Positions 9,465-18,543 of a DNA stretch of 64,000 nucleotides are shown in pieces. Source of the DNA: JAAURS01 sp044923475. GTDB lineage: Bacteria > Cyanobacteriota > Cyanobacteriia > Thermosynechococcales > Thermosynechococcaceae. Every line of letters begins with the position of its first letter. Position 1 is the first letter of the stretch. The translations under genes and the position numbers were made by a program. The notes beneath the pieces were generated by a model. The model saw only the letters and a program-made list of their open reading frames with translations. It was not told the origin of the DNA and searched no databases. The stretch lies in contig NZ_CP137338.1 in assembly GCF_044923475.1 (NCBI RefSeq), forward strand, positions 4,712,001 to 4,776,000, written 5' to 3'.

Positions 9465-10355
9465 CTATGGCGAAGCAGCTCTGTTTTGGAGAATCGAAGT
9501 GGTTGAATAGAGCGCTAAAGCAGCCCAAATCAGGCTAAAAGTTACAAGATGAGCTTGGGTAAATGGTTCGTGGTAGACCAGTACTCCTAACCCCAACTGC
9601 AAACTAGGGGCAAGATACTGGAAAAAGCCTAGGGTGGAGAGCCGCAGACGCTGGGCAGCGTTGTTGAACCACAGCAGCGGTAGGGACGTGATGACGCCAG
9701 CGCCGACAAACAGCAGTGCGAGCGTAGCATTTTGCCCAAAATGGCTGGCGTGCTGGGTGTTGAGAAAGGCGAGATAGGCGATCGCCACGGGGGACAGCAA
9801 ACAAGTCTCCACGGTCAGCCCTACCAAAGGACTGACCGGAATCAGCTTCCGCAATAGCCCATAAAATCCAAAGGATACGGCTAGGGTTAAGGCTAACCAA
9901 GGCACCTGTCCCAGAGATAGGACGGAGTTCAGCACCCCCAGGGTTGCCAACAAGACTGCACCGCTTTGTCCCCAAGTCAGCCGCTCTTTGAGAATGAGCA
10001 CGCCCAACAAGACATTTACCAACGGGTTAATAAAATATCCCAGACTGGTTTCAATAATCTGGCTGGTGCTAACCCCATAGATATACAGCCCCCAGTTTAG
10101 AGACAAAATGGCGGAGGTGAGCAACAGCGGCAGCCATCGTCGCGGTGAAACCAGCAGTTTTTTTAGCTCCGGTAGATTTTGCTGAACCGCCAGCGCCATC
10201 AGCAGTAAAAGGCTCGACCAAACCATCCGGTGGCCTAGAATTTCAAGGGCCGGAACGGTGCCAAAATGCTTCCAGTACAGCGGCACGAGACCCCACGATC
10301 CGTAGGCAAGAAGGGCGTACAGTCCCCCAATATGATTGGGCGTAAAGGATTTCAC
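9465..10355 (-). CDS. rarD: RarD-type EamA/DMT-family transporter
   Basis: A polytopic membrane protein of about 296 residues with some ten hydrophobic segments and the DMT two-repeat layout. The N-terminal motif GGLYALLAYGSWGLVPLYWK and the central ETSLGYFINPLVNVLLGVLILKE stretch are diagnostic of RarD. RarD proteins are predicted inner-membrane exporters of small molecules; the name derives from a chloramphenicol-related E. coli annotation and the true substrate is unknown. The frame opens with TTG at 10427. I prefer GTG at 10355 because it leaves a short cytosolic N-terminus before the first conserved motif, although neither has a strong ribosome site. Confidence 0.88.
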   Translation of the reverse strand: MKSFTPNHIGGLYALLAYGSWGLVPLYWKHFGTVPALEILGHRMVWSSLLLLMALAVQQNLPELKKLLVSPRRWLPLLLTSAILSLNWGLYIYGVSTSQIIETSLGYFINPLVNVLLGVLILKERLTWGQSGAVLLATLGVLNSVLSLGQVPWLALTLAVSFGFYGLLRKLIPVSPLVGLTVETCLLSPVAIAYLAFLNTQHASHFGQNATLALLFVGAGVITSLPLLWFNNAAQRLRLSTLGFFQYLAPSLQLGLGVLVYHEPFTQAHLVTFSLIWAALALYSTTSILQNRAASP

Positions 10356-10565
10356 AATTGCAAAATGTCCGATTAAACTGTCTGGCGGTAGGGGCGGGTG
10401 GAGCTGCAACGCTTTGAGGGAAAGCAACCATCGCTAACGTTCCGGTTGAGCGGCAACCTATCGCTTTTGTCGCAACAACAATCAACCTTGCAAATCCGCT
10501 CCAGCTGGGTTGTTATGCCGCTGCAATCATAGAGAGCCACATTTCAAAAACACCTTAAATGAACG

Positions 10566-10934
10566 CTAATCTTGCTGAGTCTCCTCAAAAAACGTGATGA
10601 GGTTGCCATCTTCATCTAAAACGCCAAATTCAAGCGTTCCCCAAGGCTTTTCCTGTAATGGCGCATTGGGATGAATGACCCCTTTGGGTTGAAATTCAGC
10701 ATACAGCGCATCAATTTCTTTGACATTGACACGACATGCAGTGTTTTCAGCAATGTGTTTTTCAGAACATGCCCAAAAATGAATCTGTACCGCATCACGC
10801 TGAACGATACCGTAGACTGCTGGCTCTTCATAAATTTTGGCAAACCCAAACACAGAGCAATAAAACTGAATCGTCTTAGAGATATCAAGCGAAGCTAAGA
10901 CTGGGACAACCGAGTTTAATGTTGGAATACTCAT
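10566..10934 (-). CDS. VOC-superfamily (glyoxalase/bleomycin-resistance-like) protein
   Basis: A 122-residue single-domain VOC protein: SVVPVLASLDISKTIQFYCSVF, then IHFWAC, and a C-terminal KPWGTLEFGVLDEDGNLITFFE in which the terminal Glu aligns with a metal/ligand position. Family members bind bleomycin-type drugs or catalyse glyoxalase or dioxygenase reactions; the substrate cannot be told from sequence. The ATG at 10934 has a near-perfect Shine-Dalgarno (AGGAGGTGAA), which decides the start over the longer frame. Single gene, upstream on the minus strand of nothing obvious; its promoter lies in the 10935-11229 gap. Confidence 0.88.
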   Translation of the reverse strand: MSIPTLNSVVPVLASLDISKTIQFYCSVFGFAKIYEEPAVYGIVQRDAVQIHFWACSEKHIAENTACRVNVKEIDALYAEFQPKGVIHPNAPLQEKPWGTLEFGVLDEDGNLITFFEETQQD

Positions 10935-11150
10935 TTCACCTCCTGCCACTTGACCTGGCTTGCAAGTTGCTACGAGCGCCCTACAAATAAGCTCAAACTA
11001 CTGTCTCACCCACGAATTTGAGGGAACTAAGCCTTAGACAATAACAAATGGTTTTTATGAACTGTCCCCATCGGGAACTTGCGGCATAACAAAATGCTTT
11101 CCCATACGGAGCGATCGGATGACGATGTAACGCGCTTTTTTAAACCCAAA

Positions 11151-11179
11151 CAGCCGATGAGCGGGATACCCATCGGCTG
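11151..11179 (-). terminator. Intrinsic-like terminator of ndhH
   Basis: CAGCCGATG and CATCGGCTG pair in a perfect 9-bp stem with an 11-nt loop. On the minus strand it lies about 50 nt after the ndhH stop and is followed by TTTGGGTTT, a broken T-rich tract. Confidence 0.6.
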
Positions 11180-11229
11180 GCGTCGATCGTCCCCTGAAAG
11201 GGTGCAAGGTATGTGCGCCCCTACGAAAT

Positions 11230-12414
11230 TTATCGGTCTACAGAACCCATGATGACGTCAACGCTTCCCAAAATTGCAATGAGGTCGGCGACTTTATAGC
11301 CCTGGACCAATTTTGGCAAGATCTGGAGGTTGTTGAAATCCGGGGCCCGAATTTTCCAGCGCCAAGGGAAGACATTATCGCTGCCGATCAGATAAATGCC
11401 GAGTTCGCCCTTGCCTGTCTCTACCCGCGCGTAGAGTTCCCCTTCGGGTATTTTTGCAGTAGGTGCTAGCTTTTTACCTAAAAATTGGTAGTCAAACTCA
11501 TTCCACTTGGACTTCTTGCCCTCCAGCATCCGGTTGGCTTCGAGGTTTTCGTAGGGTCCGCCGGGAAGCTGCTCTAGAGCTTGGCGCGTAATCTTGATCG
11601 ACTCGCGCATTTCGCGGATGCGGACGGCATAGCGGGCGAGGCAGTCGCCGCCCGTCTCCCACTGCACGTCCCAGTCAAAGTCATCGTAGGATTCGTAATG
11701 GTCGACTTTCCGTAAATCCCAATCTACCCCAGAAGCGCGCAACATCGGGCCGGATAGCCCCCAGTTGATGGCTTCGTCGCGGGTGATGGTGCCAATCCCT
11801 TCGAGGCGTTTGCGAAAGATGGGGTTGTTGGTGATGAGCCGTTCGTACTCGTCTACTTTGGGCAGAAAGTAGTCGCAGAAGTCGAGGCATTTGGTGACCC
11901 AGCCGTAGGTGAGGTCTGCGGCGACGCCGCCCATGCGGAAGTAGTTATTGTTGATGAACCGCATGCCTGTGGCGGCTTCAAACAAGTCGTAGATGAGTTC
12001 CCGCTCGCGAAAGATATAAAAAAAGGGGGTTTGGGCGCCCACGTCTGCTAAGAAGGGGCCAAGCCAGAGCAGGTGGTTGGCAATCCGGTTCAGCTCTAGC
12101 ATGATGACACGGATATAGCTGGCCCGTTTGGGGACTTTAATATCGGCTAGTTTTTCGGGGGCGTTGACGGTCACGGCCTCGTTGAACATGCCTGCGGCGT
12201 AATCCCAGCGGCTCACGTAGGGCACAAACATGATGTTGGTGCGGTTCTCGGCAATTTTTTCCATGCCGCGATGCAGGTACCCGATCACGGGTTCGCAGTC
12301 GATGACGTTTTCGCCGTCTAGGGTCACCATCAGCCGCAATACCCCGTGCATGGAGGGGTGGTGCGGTCCCATGTTGAGCACCATCGGCTCGGTTCTGGTT
12401 TCAATTGTGGTCAT
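11230..12414 (-). CDS. ndhH: NAD(P)H-quinone oxidoreductase (NDH-1) subunit H
   Basis: The 394-residue protein is the 49-kDa/NuoD-type subunit of the photosynthetic NDH-1 complex, which takes electrons from ferredoxin for respiration and cyclic flow around photosystem I in the thylakoid membrane. Diagnostic sequences are LNMGPHHPSMHGVLRLMV, IGYLHRGMEKIAENRT, the SRWDYAAGM motif and the C-terminal ADLIAILGSVDVIMGSVDR. The ATG at 12414 gives the standard N-terminus MTTIETRTEPM. It is monocistronic here: 302 bp separate it from ribBA upstream, and a hairpin follows. Confidence 0.98.
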   Translation of the reverse strand: MTTIETRTEPMVLNMGPHHPSMHGVLRLMVTLDGENVIDCEPVIGYLHRGMEKIAENRTNIMFVPYVSRWDYAAGMFNEAVTVNAPEKLADIKVPKRASYIRVIMLELNRIANHLLWLGPFLADVGAQTPFFYIFRERELIYDLFEAATGMRFINNNYFRMGGVAADLTYGWVTKCLDFCDYFLPKVDEYERLITNNPIFRKRLEGIGTITRDEAINWGLSGPMLRASGVDWDLRKVDHYESYDDFDWDVQWETGGDCLARYAVRIREMRESIKITRQALEQLPGGPYENLEANRMLEGKKSKWNEFDYQFLGKKLAPTAKIPEGELYARVETGKGELGIYLIGSDNVFPWRWKIRAPDFNNLQILPKLVQGYKVADLIAILGSVDVIMGSVDR

Positions 12415-12716
12415 AGGTTAAAACGCCTTTGTACGGAGGGCGAAGCGCGAGCGCGACGAAAGTCGTTTGCATGGCCTTAATAGCCCTTCTACATAGTACA
12501 GAAGTTTGCTTAAGTCCATCATGCAGAATCTTTTGACTCATCATTTATGGAGATTATGTTCGCTCCAAGACCGCTACGGAGTCCTTCATCCGATTTTTCG
12601 ATGATGTCTTCGAGAAAGGCGATCGCAGATGAGGCTGCAACTCAATCTCCACCGCCATGCCGCATCAAACCCACGGTTTTCTCTTCTATGGTAGGCGATC
12701 GCCCCCCATGCTCCCC
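12415..12716. other. Intergenic region ndhH-ribBA
   Basis: This 302-bp stretch must hold the ndhH promoter and the ribBA 3' end. On the minus strand roughly 12530-12690 reads as a protein-like frame (for example SAIAFLEDIIEKSDEGLRSG) interrupted by one TGA. I do not recognise it and cannot exclude chance. No RNA gene or clear terminator was seen. Confidence 0.4.
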
Positions 12717-14393
12717 TTACAACGAAACCGTATAAATCCGCTGGGTTTCCAGATGGTTGAGCGCCGATTGCGTCAGATTATGAGACTGCACATCCTGGCG
12801 ATCTAGCTTGATTTGGAGCGTCTTGAAGGGATCTGTGCCGGGAGAAATAAGAAACTCGAACAGCGCCGCCTGGGGCCAAGTCCTCAGGTCTTCCAGAATA
12901 CGGGCGATCGCCCCCATGTAGGGATGCCCTGGCTGCGTAAACCAATCTGCATCTGCCACCTGCGGCTGATCCAGCCCCAAATGCACCACCAGCGCCGAGC
13001 GACCGAAGATTGCCGTTGCGACGGGACGGGTTTCTTCTTGCAGGAGTAAATGCTGCGTATCGGCTAGGTGGCGGAGCTTTTCGAGACGCTCGTAGCTTTC
13101 GTCCTCCGTCGGTGTGTCCTTCCATTGAATGCCAATCGTCAATAAGAAAGTTTGCAGCAGCATGTGGCCGAGTTTTTCAGCCTTCGTGTTGAGATACGCC
13201 ATATTAAACGACGTTGCCTCGATCAACAGCGGCACTCGACCCACTACGTCCAGGCCATAACCCTTGAGTCCGGCAATTTTACGCGGGTTGTTAGTAATCA
13301 GACGAATATTGTGGATGCCCAGATCGTTGAGGATCTGCGCTCCTACACCATAGTTGCGCAAATCTGCTGGGAAGCCTAACTTCTCATTGGCTTCGACGGT
13401 ATCGAATCCCTTATCTTGTAACGTGTAGGCTTTGAGTTTGTTGATAAGGCCGATTCCGCGTCCCTCTTGACGCAGGTATACCACCACGCCTTCGCCTACG
13501 GCATCGATCATCTTGAGGGCCGCCTGCAACTGCATCCGGCAGTCGCAGCGCAGAGAACCGAGGGCATCTCCCGTCAGGCATTCGGAGTGGACGCGCACCA
13601 TAATCGGGCGATCGCCAAATTTATCCACATCCCCCTTCACGATCGCGACGTGGTCTGAATTATCGAGGGTATTGCGGTAGCCGTAGATTTGGAATTGCCC
13701 GAACTCCGTCGGCAACTCCGCGACCGTTTCGCGATGGACAAAGCGCTCGTGCTGCAGCCGATAGCTAATTAAATCGGCAATGCTGATGATTTTAAGATGG
13801 TGTTCGCGAGCGTAGTCGATCAGCTCCGGCAATCTTGCCATCGAACCATTCGGGTTCTGGATTTCGCAGATCGCGCCCGCTGGGTAAAGCCCCGCCATGC
13901 GCGCCAAATCCACCGCCGACTCCGTGTGGCCCGCCCGCTTGAGCACGCCCCCCTCGCGCGATCGCAGCGGAAAAATATGCCCTGGTCGCCGGAGGTCGGA
14001 AGGCTGAGTGTTGGGATTAATGGCCACCTGAATGGTACGGGCGCGATCCTCTGCTGAAATGCCCGTGGAGACGCCGAGTGCTGGAGATGCGTCGATGCTG
14101 ACCGTAAAAGCCGTCTGATTGCGATCCGTATTGTGAGTCACCATCAGGGGTAAGTCCAAGGCATCCAGGCGCTCGCCCGTCATGGCAAGGCAGATCAGCC
14201 CGCGTGCTTGAACCGCCATAAAATTAATCATTTCCGGCGTAGTAAACTGAGCCGCGCAGACGACATCGCCTTCATTTTCGCGGTTTTCATCATCCACCAC
14301 CACAACTGCTCGCCCTGACTGGATATCGGCGAGTGCCGCTTCAATAGAGTCAAATTGAAATCGAGGAGATGCCGCCGATTGAGAGGAATTCAA
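12717..14393 (-). CDS. ribBA: Bifunctional DHBP synthase / GTP cyclohydrolase II
   Basis: Two committed steps of riboflavin synthesis in one 558-residue chain. Residues about 15-215 are 3,4-dihydroxy-2-butanone-4-phosphate synthase (acid loop DDENRENEGD, then GHIFPLRSREGGVLKRAGHTE). Residues about 220-415 are GTP cyclohydrolase II, with the zinc cysteines in HSECLTGDALGSLRCDC and the motif YLRQEGRGIGL. Residues about 420-558 form the C-terminal extension common in cyanobacterial RibBA; its role is not known. No ATG or GTG lies upstream before a stop at 14421, so the start is apparently TTG at 14393. No FMN riboswitch was recognised upstream. Confidence 0.96.
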   Translation of the reverse strand: MNSSQSAASPRFQFDSIEAALADIQSGRAVVVVDDENRENEGDVVCAAQFTTPEMINFMAVQARGLICLAMTGERLDALDLPLMVTHNTDRNQTAFTVSIDASPALGVSTGISAEDRARTIQVAINPNTQPSDLRRPGHIFPLRSREGGVLKRAGHTESAVDLARMAGLYPAGAICEIQNPNGSMARLPELIDYAREHHLKIISIADLISYRLQHERFVHRETVAELPTEFGQFQIYGYRNTLDNSDHVAIVKGDVDKFGDRPIMVRVHSECLTGDALGSLRCDCRMQLQAALKMIDAVGEGVVVYLRQEGRGIGLINKLKAYTLQDKGFDTVEANEKLGFPADLRNYGVGAQILNDLGIHNIRLITNNPRKIAGLKGYGLDVVGRVPLLIEATSFNMAYLNTKAEKLGHMLLQTFLLTIGIQWKDTPTEDESYERLEKLRHLADTQHLLLQEETRPVATAIFGRSALVVHLGLDQPQVADADWFTQPGHPYMGAIARILEDLRTWPQAALFEFLISPGTDPFKTLQIKLDRQDVQSHNLTQSALNHLETQRIYTVSL

Positions 14394-14502
14394 GGCACTT
14401 ACCGTAACGTTTCTTAATGGCTATTCTCATTCTAAAGGGTTGCATCCTCGGTAGAACAGCCTTACTTCAGTTTACGAGTTTTTTGTAATTCAAAACACAA
14501 AA

Positions 14503-14542
14503 GGGCTGCGGCTCGAAGCCCCCGTGCGGAGAGGCACCGCAC
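14503..14542 (-). terminator. Tandem-hairpin terminator
   Basis: On the minus strand, just after the GGDEF-EAL gene, two stems occur in a row: GTGCGG/CCGCAC with a 7-nt loop, then GGGCT/AGCCC with a 9-nt loop, followed by TTTTGTGTTTT. This is a convincing intrinsic terminator for the gene ending at 14554. Confidence 0.75.
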
Positions 14543-14553
14543 TGTCGAGCGAA

Positions 14554-16875
14554 CTATGCCGATTTGAACTGCGGCATGCTATCAAACATGCTATCAAACC
14601 AGTACCCTTGACCGTAAAGACAGCCATTTGCCTTCAGCAAAGCTAACTGTTGAGCCGTCTCGACGCCTTCCACGATGACTTTCAAGCCAAGGTTGTGCCC
14701 TAAATGAATGATGGCCTTTAGAATTTCGTGGTGCGCTGTGTCTTCCCGGACCTGAGCGACAAACGATCGATCGATTTTCAGCATGTTAATGGGAAAGCGA
14801 TGGAGATGGCTCAGAGAAGAGTAGCCGATGCCAAAGTCATCAATGCAGATATCAATTTGGCGATCGCGCAAGGCTTGGAGCACAGACACCGCTAGGTCGG
14901 GATTCCCAATCAGCGTGCTTTCGGTAATTTCTAATTTCAAAGATCGCGCGTCTAGCCCCGTCTGCTTCAAGGTCAGGTCAATTTGGTGGAGCAGGTGTGG
15001 CTGAGAAAATTGGCGGGCAGATAGATTTACGTTAACGGTCAAGGCAGATCGTTGCGGGCCTTCTAACTGCCATTGCTTGAGTTGCCGACAGGCTTCTTGA
15101 AGCACCCACTGGCCGATCGGCTCGATCGAACCCGTTTCTTCAGCGACGGCCATAAACGCGCCCGGCATGACCAATCCGCGCTCGGGATGCTGCCACCGCA
15201 GGAGCGCCTCAAACCCGCTGAGCTTCTGGGTCTGAAGGTCGACAATTGGTTGATAGTAGAGCCAAAACTCTTGGCGTTCTAGGGCGCGTTGCAAATCGTG
15301 CTCTAAATGAAGGCGCTCCAAGGCCGCCGCGTGCATCGAAGTATCAAACGCTTCGTGGCGGCCCGGACCTTGCTGTTTGGCTTTGTACATGGCAATATCG
15401 GCATCCCGCAGGATTTGTTCGGCTTGGGTATAGTGGAGCGCGCCCAAGGCAATCCCAATACTGACGCTGACGAACATCTCATGCCCTTCTAGATTGATGG
15501 CAGGCTTGAGGGTGTAGCGGATCCGCTCGGCAACTTCTAGCGCATCCTCCAAACTTTTGACGTCTTCTAACAAAAAAACAAACTCATCGCCGCCGATCCG
15601 CGCGATGGTATCCCCTCTGCGCAGACTGGACTCAAGCCGTTGGGCGACGACTTTGAGAAGCGCATCGCCTAATACGTGTCCCAAACTATCGTTGATGACC
15701 TTAAACCGATCGAGGTCGAGGAATAAAACAGCGACTTGCGGCAAATCTTTGGTCGAGTAACGAGCCGCCCGTCGTTGGTTCATGTCGAGGGCGTGCTGCA
15801 AGCGTTCGGTCAGCAAGGCCCGGTTGGGTAAATTCGTTAAGGGATCGTGAAAGGCGTGGTGTCGCAGTTGCTCTTCAACGCGCCTGCATTCTGCCAGTTC
15901 CGTCCGAGTGGTTTGGTACAGTTGGGCCTGATGCATGGCGATCGCGCACCGATCGACCACGGCAACCATGAGGGCGAGTTCGCCTTCGTTCCACTCCCGT
16001 TCGCGATCGCACTGTTGCAGGCACATGAAGCCGATGAATGCTTGCTGGTGCATTATGGGGACCAGCACGACGGCTTTAAACCCAAACTCAGCCGCTGTGG
16101 CTTGCAACGCCTCGGGAAGCGAGTCGTCTATCCGAGACAATGCAACACTTTGACCCCGTTCCAAAGCAGCTCGATACGCGACATACAAGGGACAACTGTA
16201 AGGCTGGCCGATCGTCTCGGCGCGATTGGGCATTGAATGGCTGGCGTAGGCAAGCTGCAATTGCCCCTCTGGCGACTGCCAAACGATAAAGGATTGGCTG
16301 ATGCCAAGTGCATCCTGAATTTCTTCAGTCGTGACTTGCAGGACGTCCTCGAGCACTAAGGGTTCTCGCATGGCTTGAATGATGCGGTTCAAAATTGCTT
16401 CCCGCCAAGCCTGCTGTTTCAGTTGCATCATTGCACGATGCTGCTGTCGGCGCAGATCGAATTCTTTGAGGGCGCGCTCGATTGCCAGCGGCAGTCGAAC
16501 CAACCGATCTTTGAGGATGCAGTCGGTCATCCCAGCCTTAATGCACTCGACGGCAGCTTCTTCGCCGAGGCTCCCCGTCACTAAAATGAATGGAATCTCT
16601 TGTCCAGATGCCTGCAAGCGCTGGAAAGCTTCGAGTCCGGTGCAGTTTGACAAACGGTACTCCGAGCACACAATATCGTAAGTTTGCCTGCGCAAACAAT
16701 CTTCAAAAGTTTCTATATCGTCCGCAAGATCGTGGGTGAAGGGAAGACGGGCTTCTTTGAGAGTCAGCACGATCCGTTGTGCATCTTCCGCTGCATCTTC
16801 TAAAAAAAGACATCGCAGCGGTGTGGGAGAATTGATGGGGATCGGCTCTTGGGTTATCTGGGGCAGGTGCGACAT
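14554..16875 (-). CDS. Receiver-GAF-GGDEF-EAL protein (cyclic-di-GMP turnover), receiver Asp replaced by Glu
   Basis: A 773-residue soluble protein. Residues about 20-140 form a receiver domain with acidic pocket residues (LFLED) and the conserved Lys. The phosphoacceptor position in DIVCSEYRL is Glu72 instead of Asp, so normal phosphorylation is unlikely. A GAF domain follows (about 185-325), then GGDEF (about 345-500, with intact GGDEF) and EAL (about 515-765). The EAL domain keeps EALLR, the NVNLS and EITES motifs, DDFGIGYSS, KID and EGVET. Both catalytic domains look competent, so it could make or break c-di-GMP. It is a single gene ending in a strong terminator. Start ATG at 16875. Confidence 0.93.
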   Translation of the reverse strand: MSHLPQITQEPIPINSPTPLRCLFLEDAAEDAQRIVLTLKEARLPFTHDLADDIETFEDCLRRQTYDIVCSEYRLSNCTGLEAFQRLQASGQEIPFILVTGSLGEEAAVECIKAGMTDCILKDRLVRLPLAIERALKEFDLRRQQHRAMMQLKQQAWREAILNRIIQAMREPLVLEDVLQVTTEEIQDALGISQSFIVWQSPEGQLQLAYASHSMPNRAETIGQPYSCPLYVAYRAALERGQSVALSRIDDSLPEALQATAAEFGFKAVVLVPIMHQQAFIGFMCLQQCDREREWNEGELALMVAVVDRCAIAMHQAQLYQTTRTELAECRRVEEQLRHHAFHDPLTNLPNRALLTERLQHALDMNQRRAARYSTKDLPQVAVLFLDLDRFKVINDSLGHVLGDALLKVVAQRLESSLRRGDTIARIGGDEFVFLLEDVKSLEDALEVAERIRYTLKPAINLEGHEMFVSVSIGIALGALHYTQAEQILRDADIAMYKAKQQGPGRHEAFDTSMHAAALERLHLEHDLQRALERQEFWLYYQPIVDLQTQKLSGFEALLRWQHPERGLVMPGAFMAVAEETGSIEPIGQWVLQEACRQLKQWQLEGPQRSALTVNVNLSARQFSQPHLLHQIDLTLKQTGLDARSLKLEITESTLIGNPDLAVSVLQALRDRQIDICIDDFGIGYSSLSHLHRFPINMLKIDRSFVAQVREDTAHHEILKAIIHLGHNLGLKVIVEGVETAQQLALLKANGCLYGQGYWFDSMFDSMPQFKSA

Positions 16876-17470
16876 AAGACTATAGCCTAAAGTTTAAAAC
16901 GGGCCATTAATCGGCATCTAGTACAGGCGTATCTGTTCAGAAACTCGGGCGACCTCAAAGGTAAGCTGAATCAATTCAATGCCATGGGGTTGCAGCTATC
17001 GTCTTTTACCTATAAAGTTCAACGGGTCTGATGTTCGAGCCTTATCGGCCTAAATTTCAATCTTTCTAGGATAACTTTTCTATCACGAGAGAATTTATCT
17101 AAAGATAAAAAAAATGAGGCTATACCTCGATCTAGCTGATTCTTTGGATTTAGCTCATAACTCAATGTAATGACGTTTGATGCTGCGGCACGTCGCTCTC
17201 AACAGGAAAAATATCAATGAATTGTCTTCAACAAAAGCATCTTTTCGGTCGCGGGTATTGTGAGGATAGAGTGCAATAATTGCGGTACCGCAAATCTTCT
17301 GTGCGGAAGCGCTGGGGGTGTTTCTACAGCTTCGAGAAGAACCTTTTGCTACCTTCCCTCCTTCAAAATGGTAGATCTGGCGCGCGTTACACTACAATCC
17401 CTGCCGTTTGGTACTACAATGCATCAACAGTTCGAGCATCGAACGCTAAACCGAATCAGTAGGATATCTC
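16876..17470. other. Divergent intergenic region upstream of argC
   Basis: A 595-bp gap between the divergently transcribed GGDEF-EAL gene (minus) and argC (plus). It is AT-rich around 17040-17130 and carries no reading frame with protein character; the frames that cross it are short or run into argC in the wrong phase. Promoters for both neighbours are expected here. I saw no RNA gene and no clear arginine-operator sequence. Confidence 0.55.
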
Positions 17471-18535
17471 ATGGATACGGGGTCTCAGACAAAGGTACCA
17501 GTTGCGATCGTTGGCGCTTCGGGATATGGCGGGGTTCAGCTCGTGCGCCTGCTCCTGGACCATCCCAATGTCGAGGTAGTTTATTTGGGGGGGGACAGTA
17601 GCGCGGGTCAACCCTTTGGCGACCTATATCCTCATCTGAGCCATCGCACGAAGCTGGTCGTCGAACCCATCGATTTGGACGAGATTGCCCGCCGCGCTCA
17701 GGTGGTGTTTCTCTCTTTGCCCAATGGATTGGCGGTGCAGATCGCTGCGCCCCTCATTGAAAAAGGCTGTAAGGTTTTGGATTTGTCTGCTGACTACCGA
17801 TTTTCAGACCTCAGCACCTACGAGCATTGGTACGGTCAAGCCCGCACGGACCGCGAAGTAGCGACAAAAGCGGTCTATGGCTTACCAGAAATCAATCGCA
17901 GCCGATTGGCGATCGCCCAACTGGTAGGTTGTCCGGGTTGCTACCCAACGGCCAGCCTGCTGGCGCTGGCCCCTCTCCTCAAGCAGGGCTTCATCGGACT
18001 CGACAGCATTATCATCGATGCAAAGTCCGGGACTTCAGGGGGCGGGCGACAGGGGAAGGTTCCCATGTTACTGGCGGAAGCCGATGGTTCGATTGGGGCC
18101 TATGGCGTAGCGCACCACCGCCACACCCCAGAAATCGAGCAGATTTGCCGCGAACTCTCGGGGCAGGACATGATGGTGCAGTTTACACCCCATCTAGTGC
18201 CCATGCCGCGCGGCATCTTAGCGACGGTTTACGCCAGCCTTCGCGATCCGGGATTGGTGGGGGAAGACCTAATCACCATTTACTCTGCGTTCTATCGCGC
18301 TTCGCCTTGGGTTCGGATTTTACCGACGGGCGTATTTCCGCAGACAAAGTGGGCCTGCGGGACCAATCTCTGCTACATCGGCATTGAGGTGGACGAGCGC
18401 ACGGGCCGAGCGATCGTGATTTCGGCGATCGATAATCTGATCAAGGGACAGGCCGGGCAGGCCATCCAGTGCCTCAATTTGATGATGGGCTGGGATGAAA
18501 CGTTGGGCTTGCCGCAGTTAGCCTTTTATCCGTAG
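17471..18535 (+). CDS. argC: N-acetyl-gamma-glutamyl-phosphate reductase
   Basis: Third step of arginine biosynthesis: NADPH-dependent reduction of N-acetylglutamyl phosphate to the semialdehyde. The 354-residue protein shows the N-terminal Rossmann motif VAIVGASGYGGVQLVRLL and the catalytic cysteine in VGCPGCYPTASLLAL. It also has the AKSGTSGGGRQ loop and HRHTPEIEQ with the conserved histidines. Start ATG at 17471 with AGGA upstream. It converges with the REC-PAS-GGDEF-EAL gene, whose stop is only 8 nt away. Confidence 0.97.
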   Translation: MDTGSQTKVPVAIVGASGYGGVQLVRLLLDHPNVEVVYLGGDSSAGQPFGDLYPHLSHRTKLVVEPIDLDEIARRAQVVFLSLPNGLAVQIAAPLIEKGCKVLDLSADYRFSDLSTYEHWYGQARTDREVATKAVYGLPEINRSRLAIAQLVGCPGCYPTASLLALAPLLKQGFIGLDSIIIDAKSGTSGGGRQGKVPMLLAEADGSIGAYGVAHHRHTPEIEQICRELSGQDMMVQFTPHLVPMPRGILATVYASLRDPGLVGEDLITIYSAFYRASPWVRILPTGVFPQTKWACGTNLCYIGIEVDERTGRAIVISAIDNLIKGQAGQAIQCLNLMMGWDETLGLPQLAFYP

Positions 18536-18543
18536 CTCTTACC

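Noticed and set aside
12530..12690. Minus-strand protein-like frame with one TGA between ndhH and ribBA
   Set aside because: Looks slightly protein-like but no family was recognised; too short to call a pseudogene.
14393..14560. FMN riboswitch upstream of ribBA
   Set aside because: No RFN-element pattern could be recognised in the short upstream region.
17260..17601. 113-codon frame overlapping argC start
   Set aside because: It runs into argC in another phase and shows no protein character.
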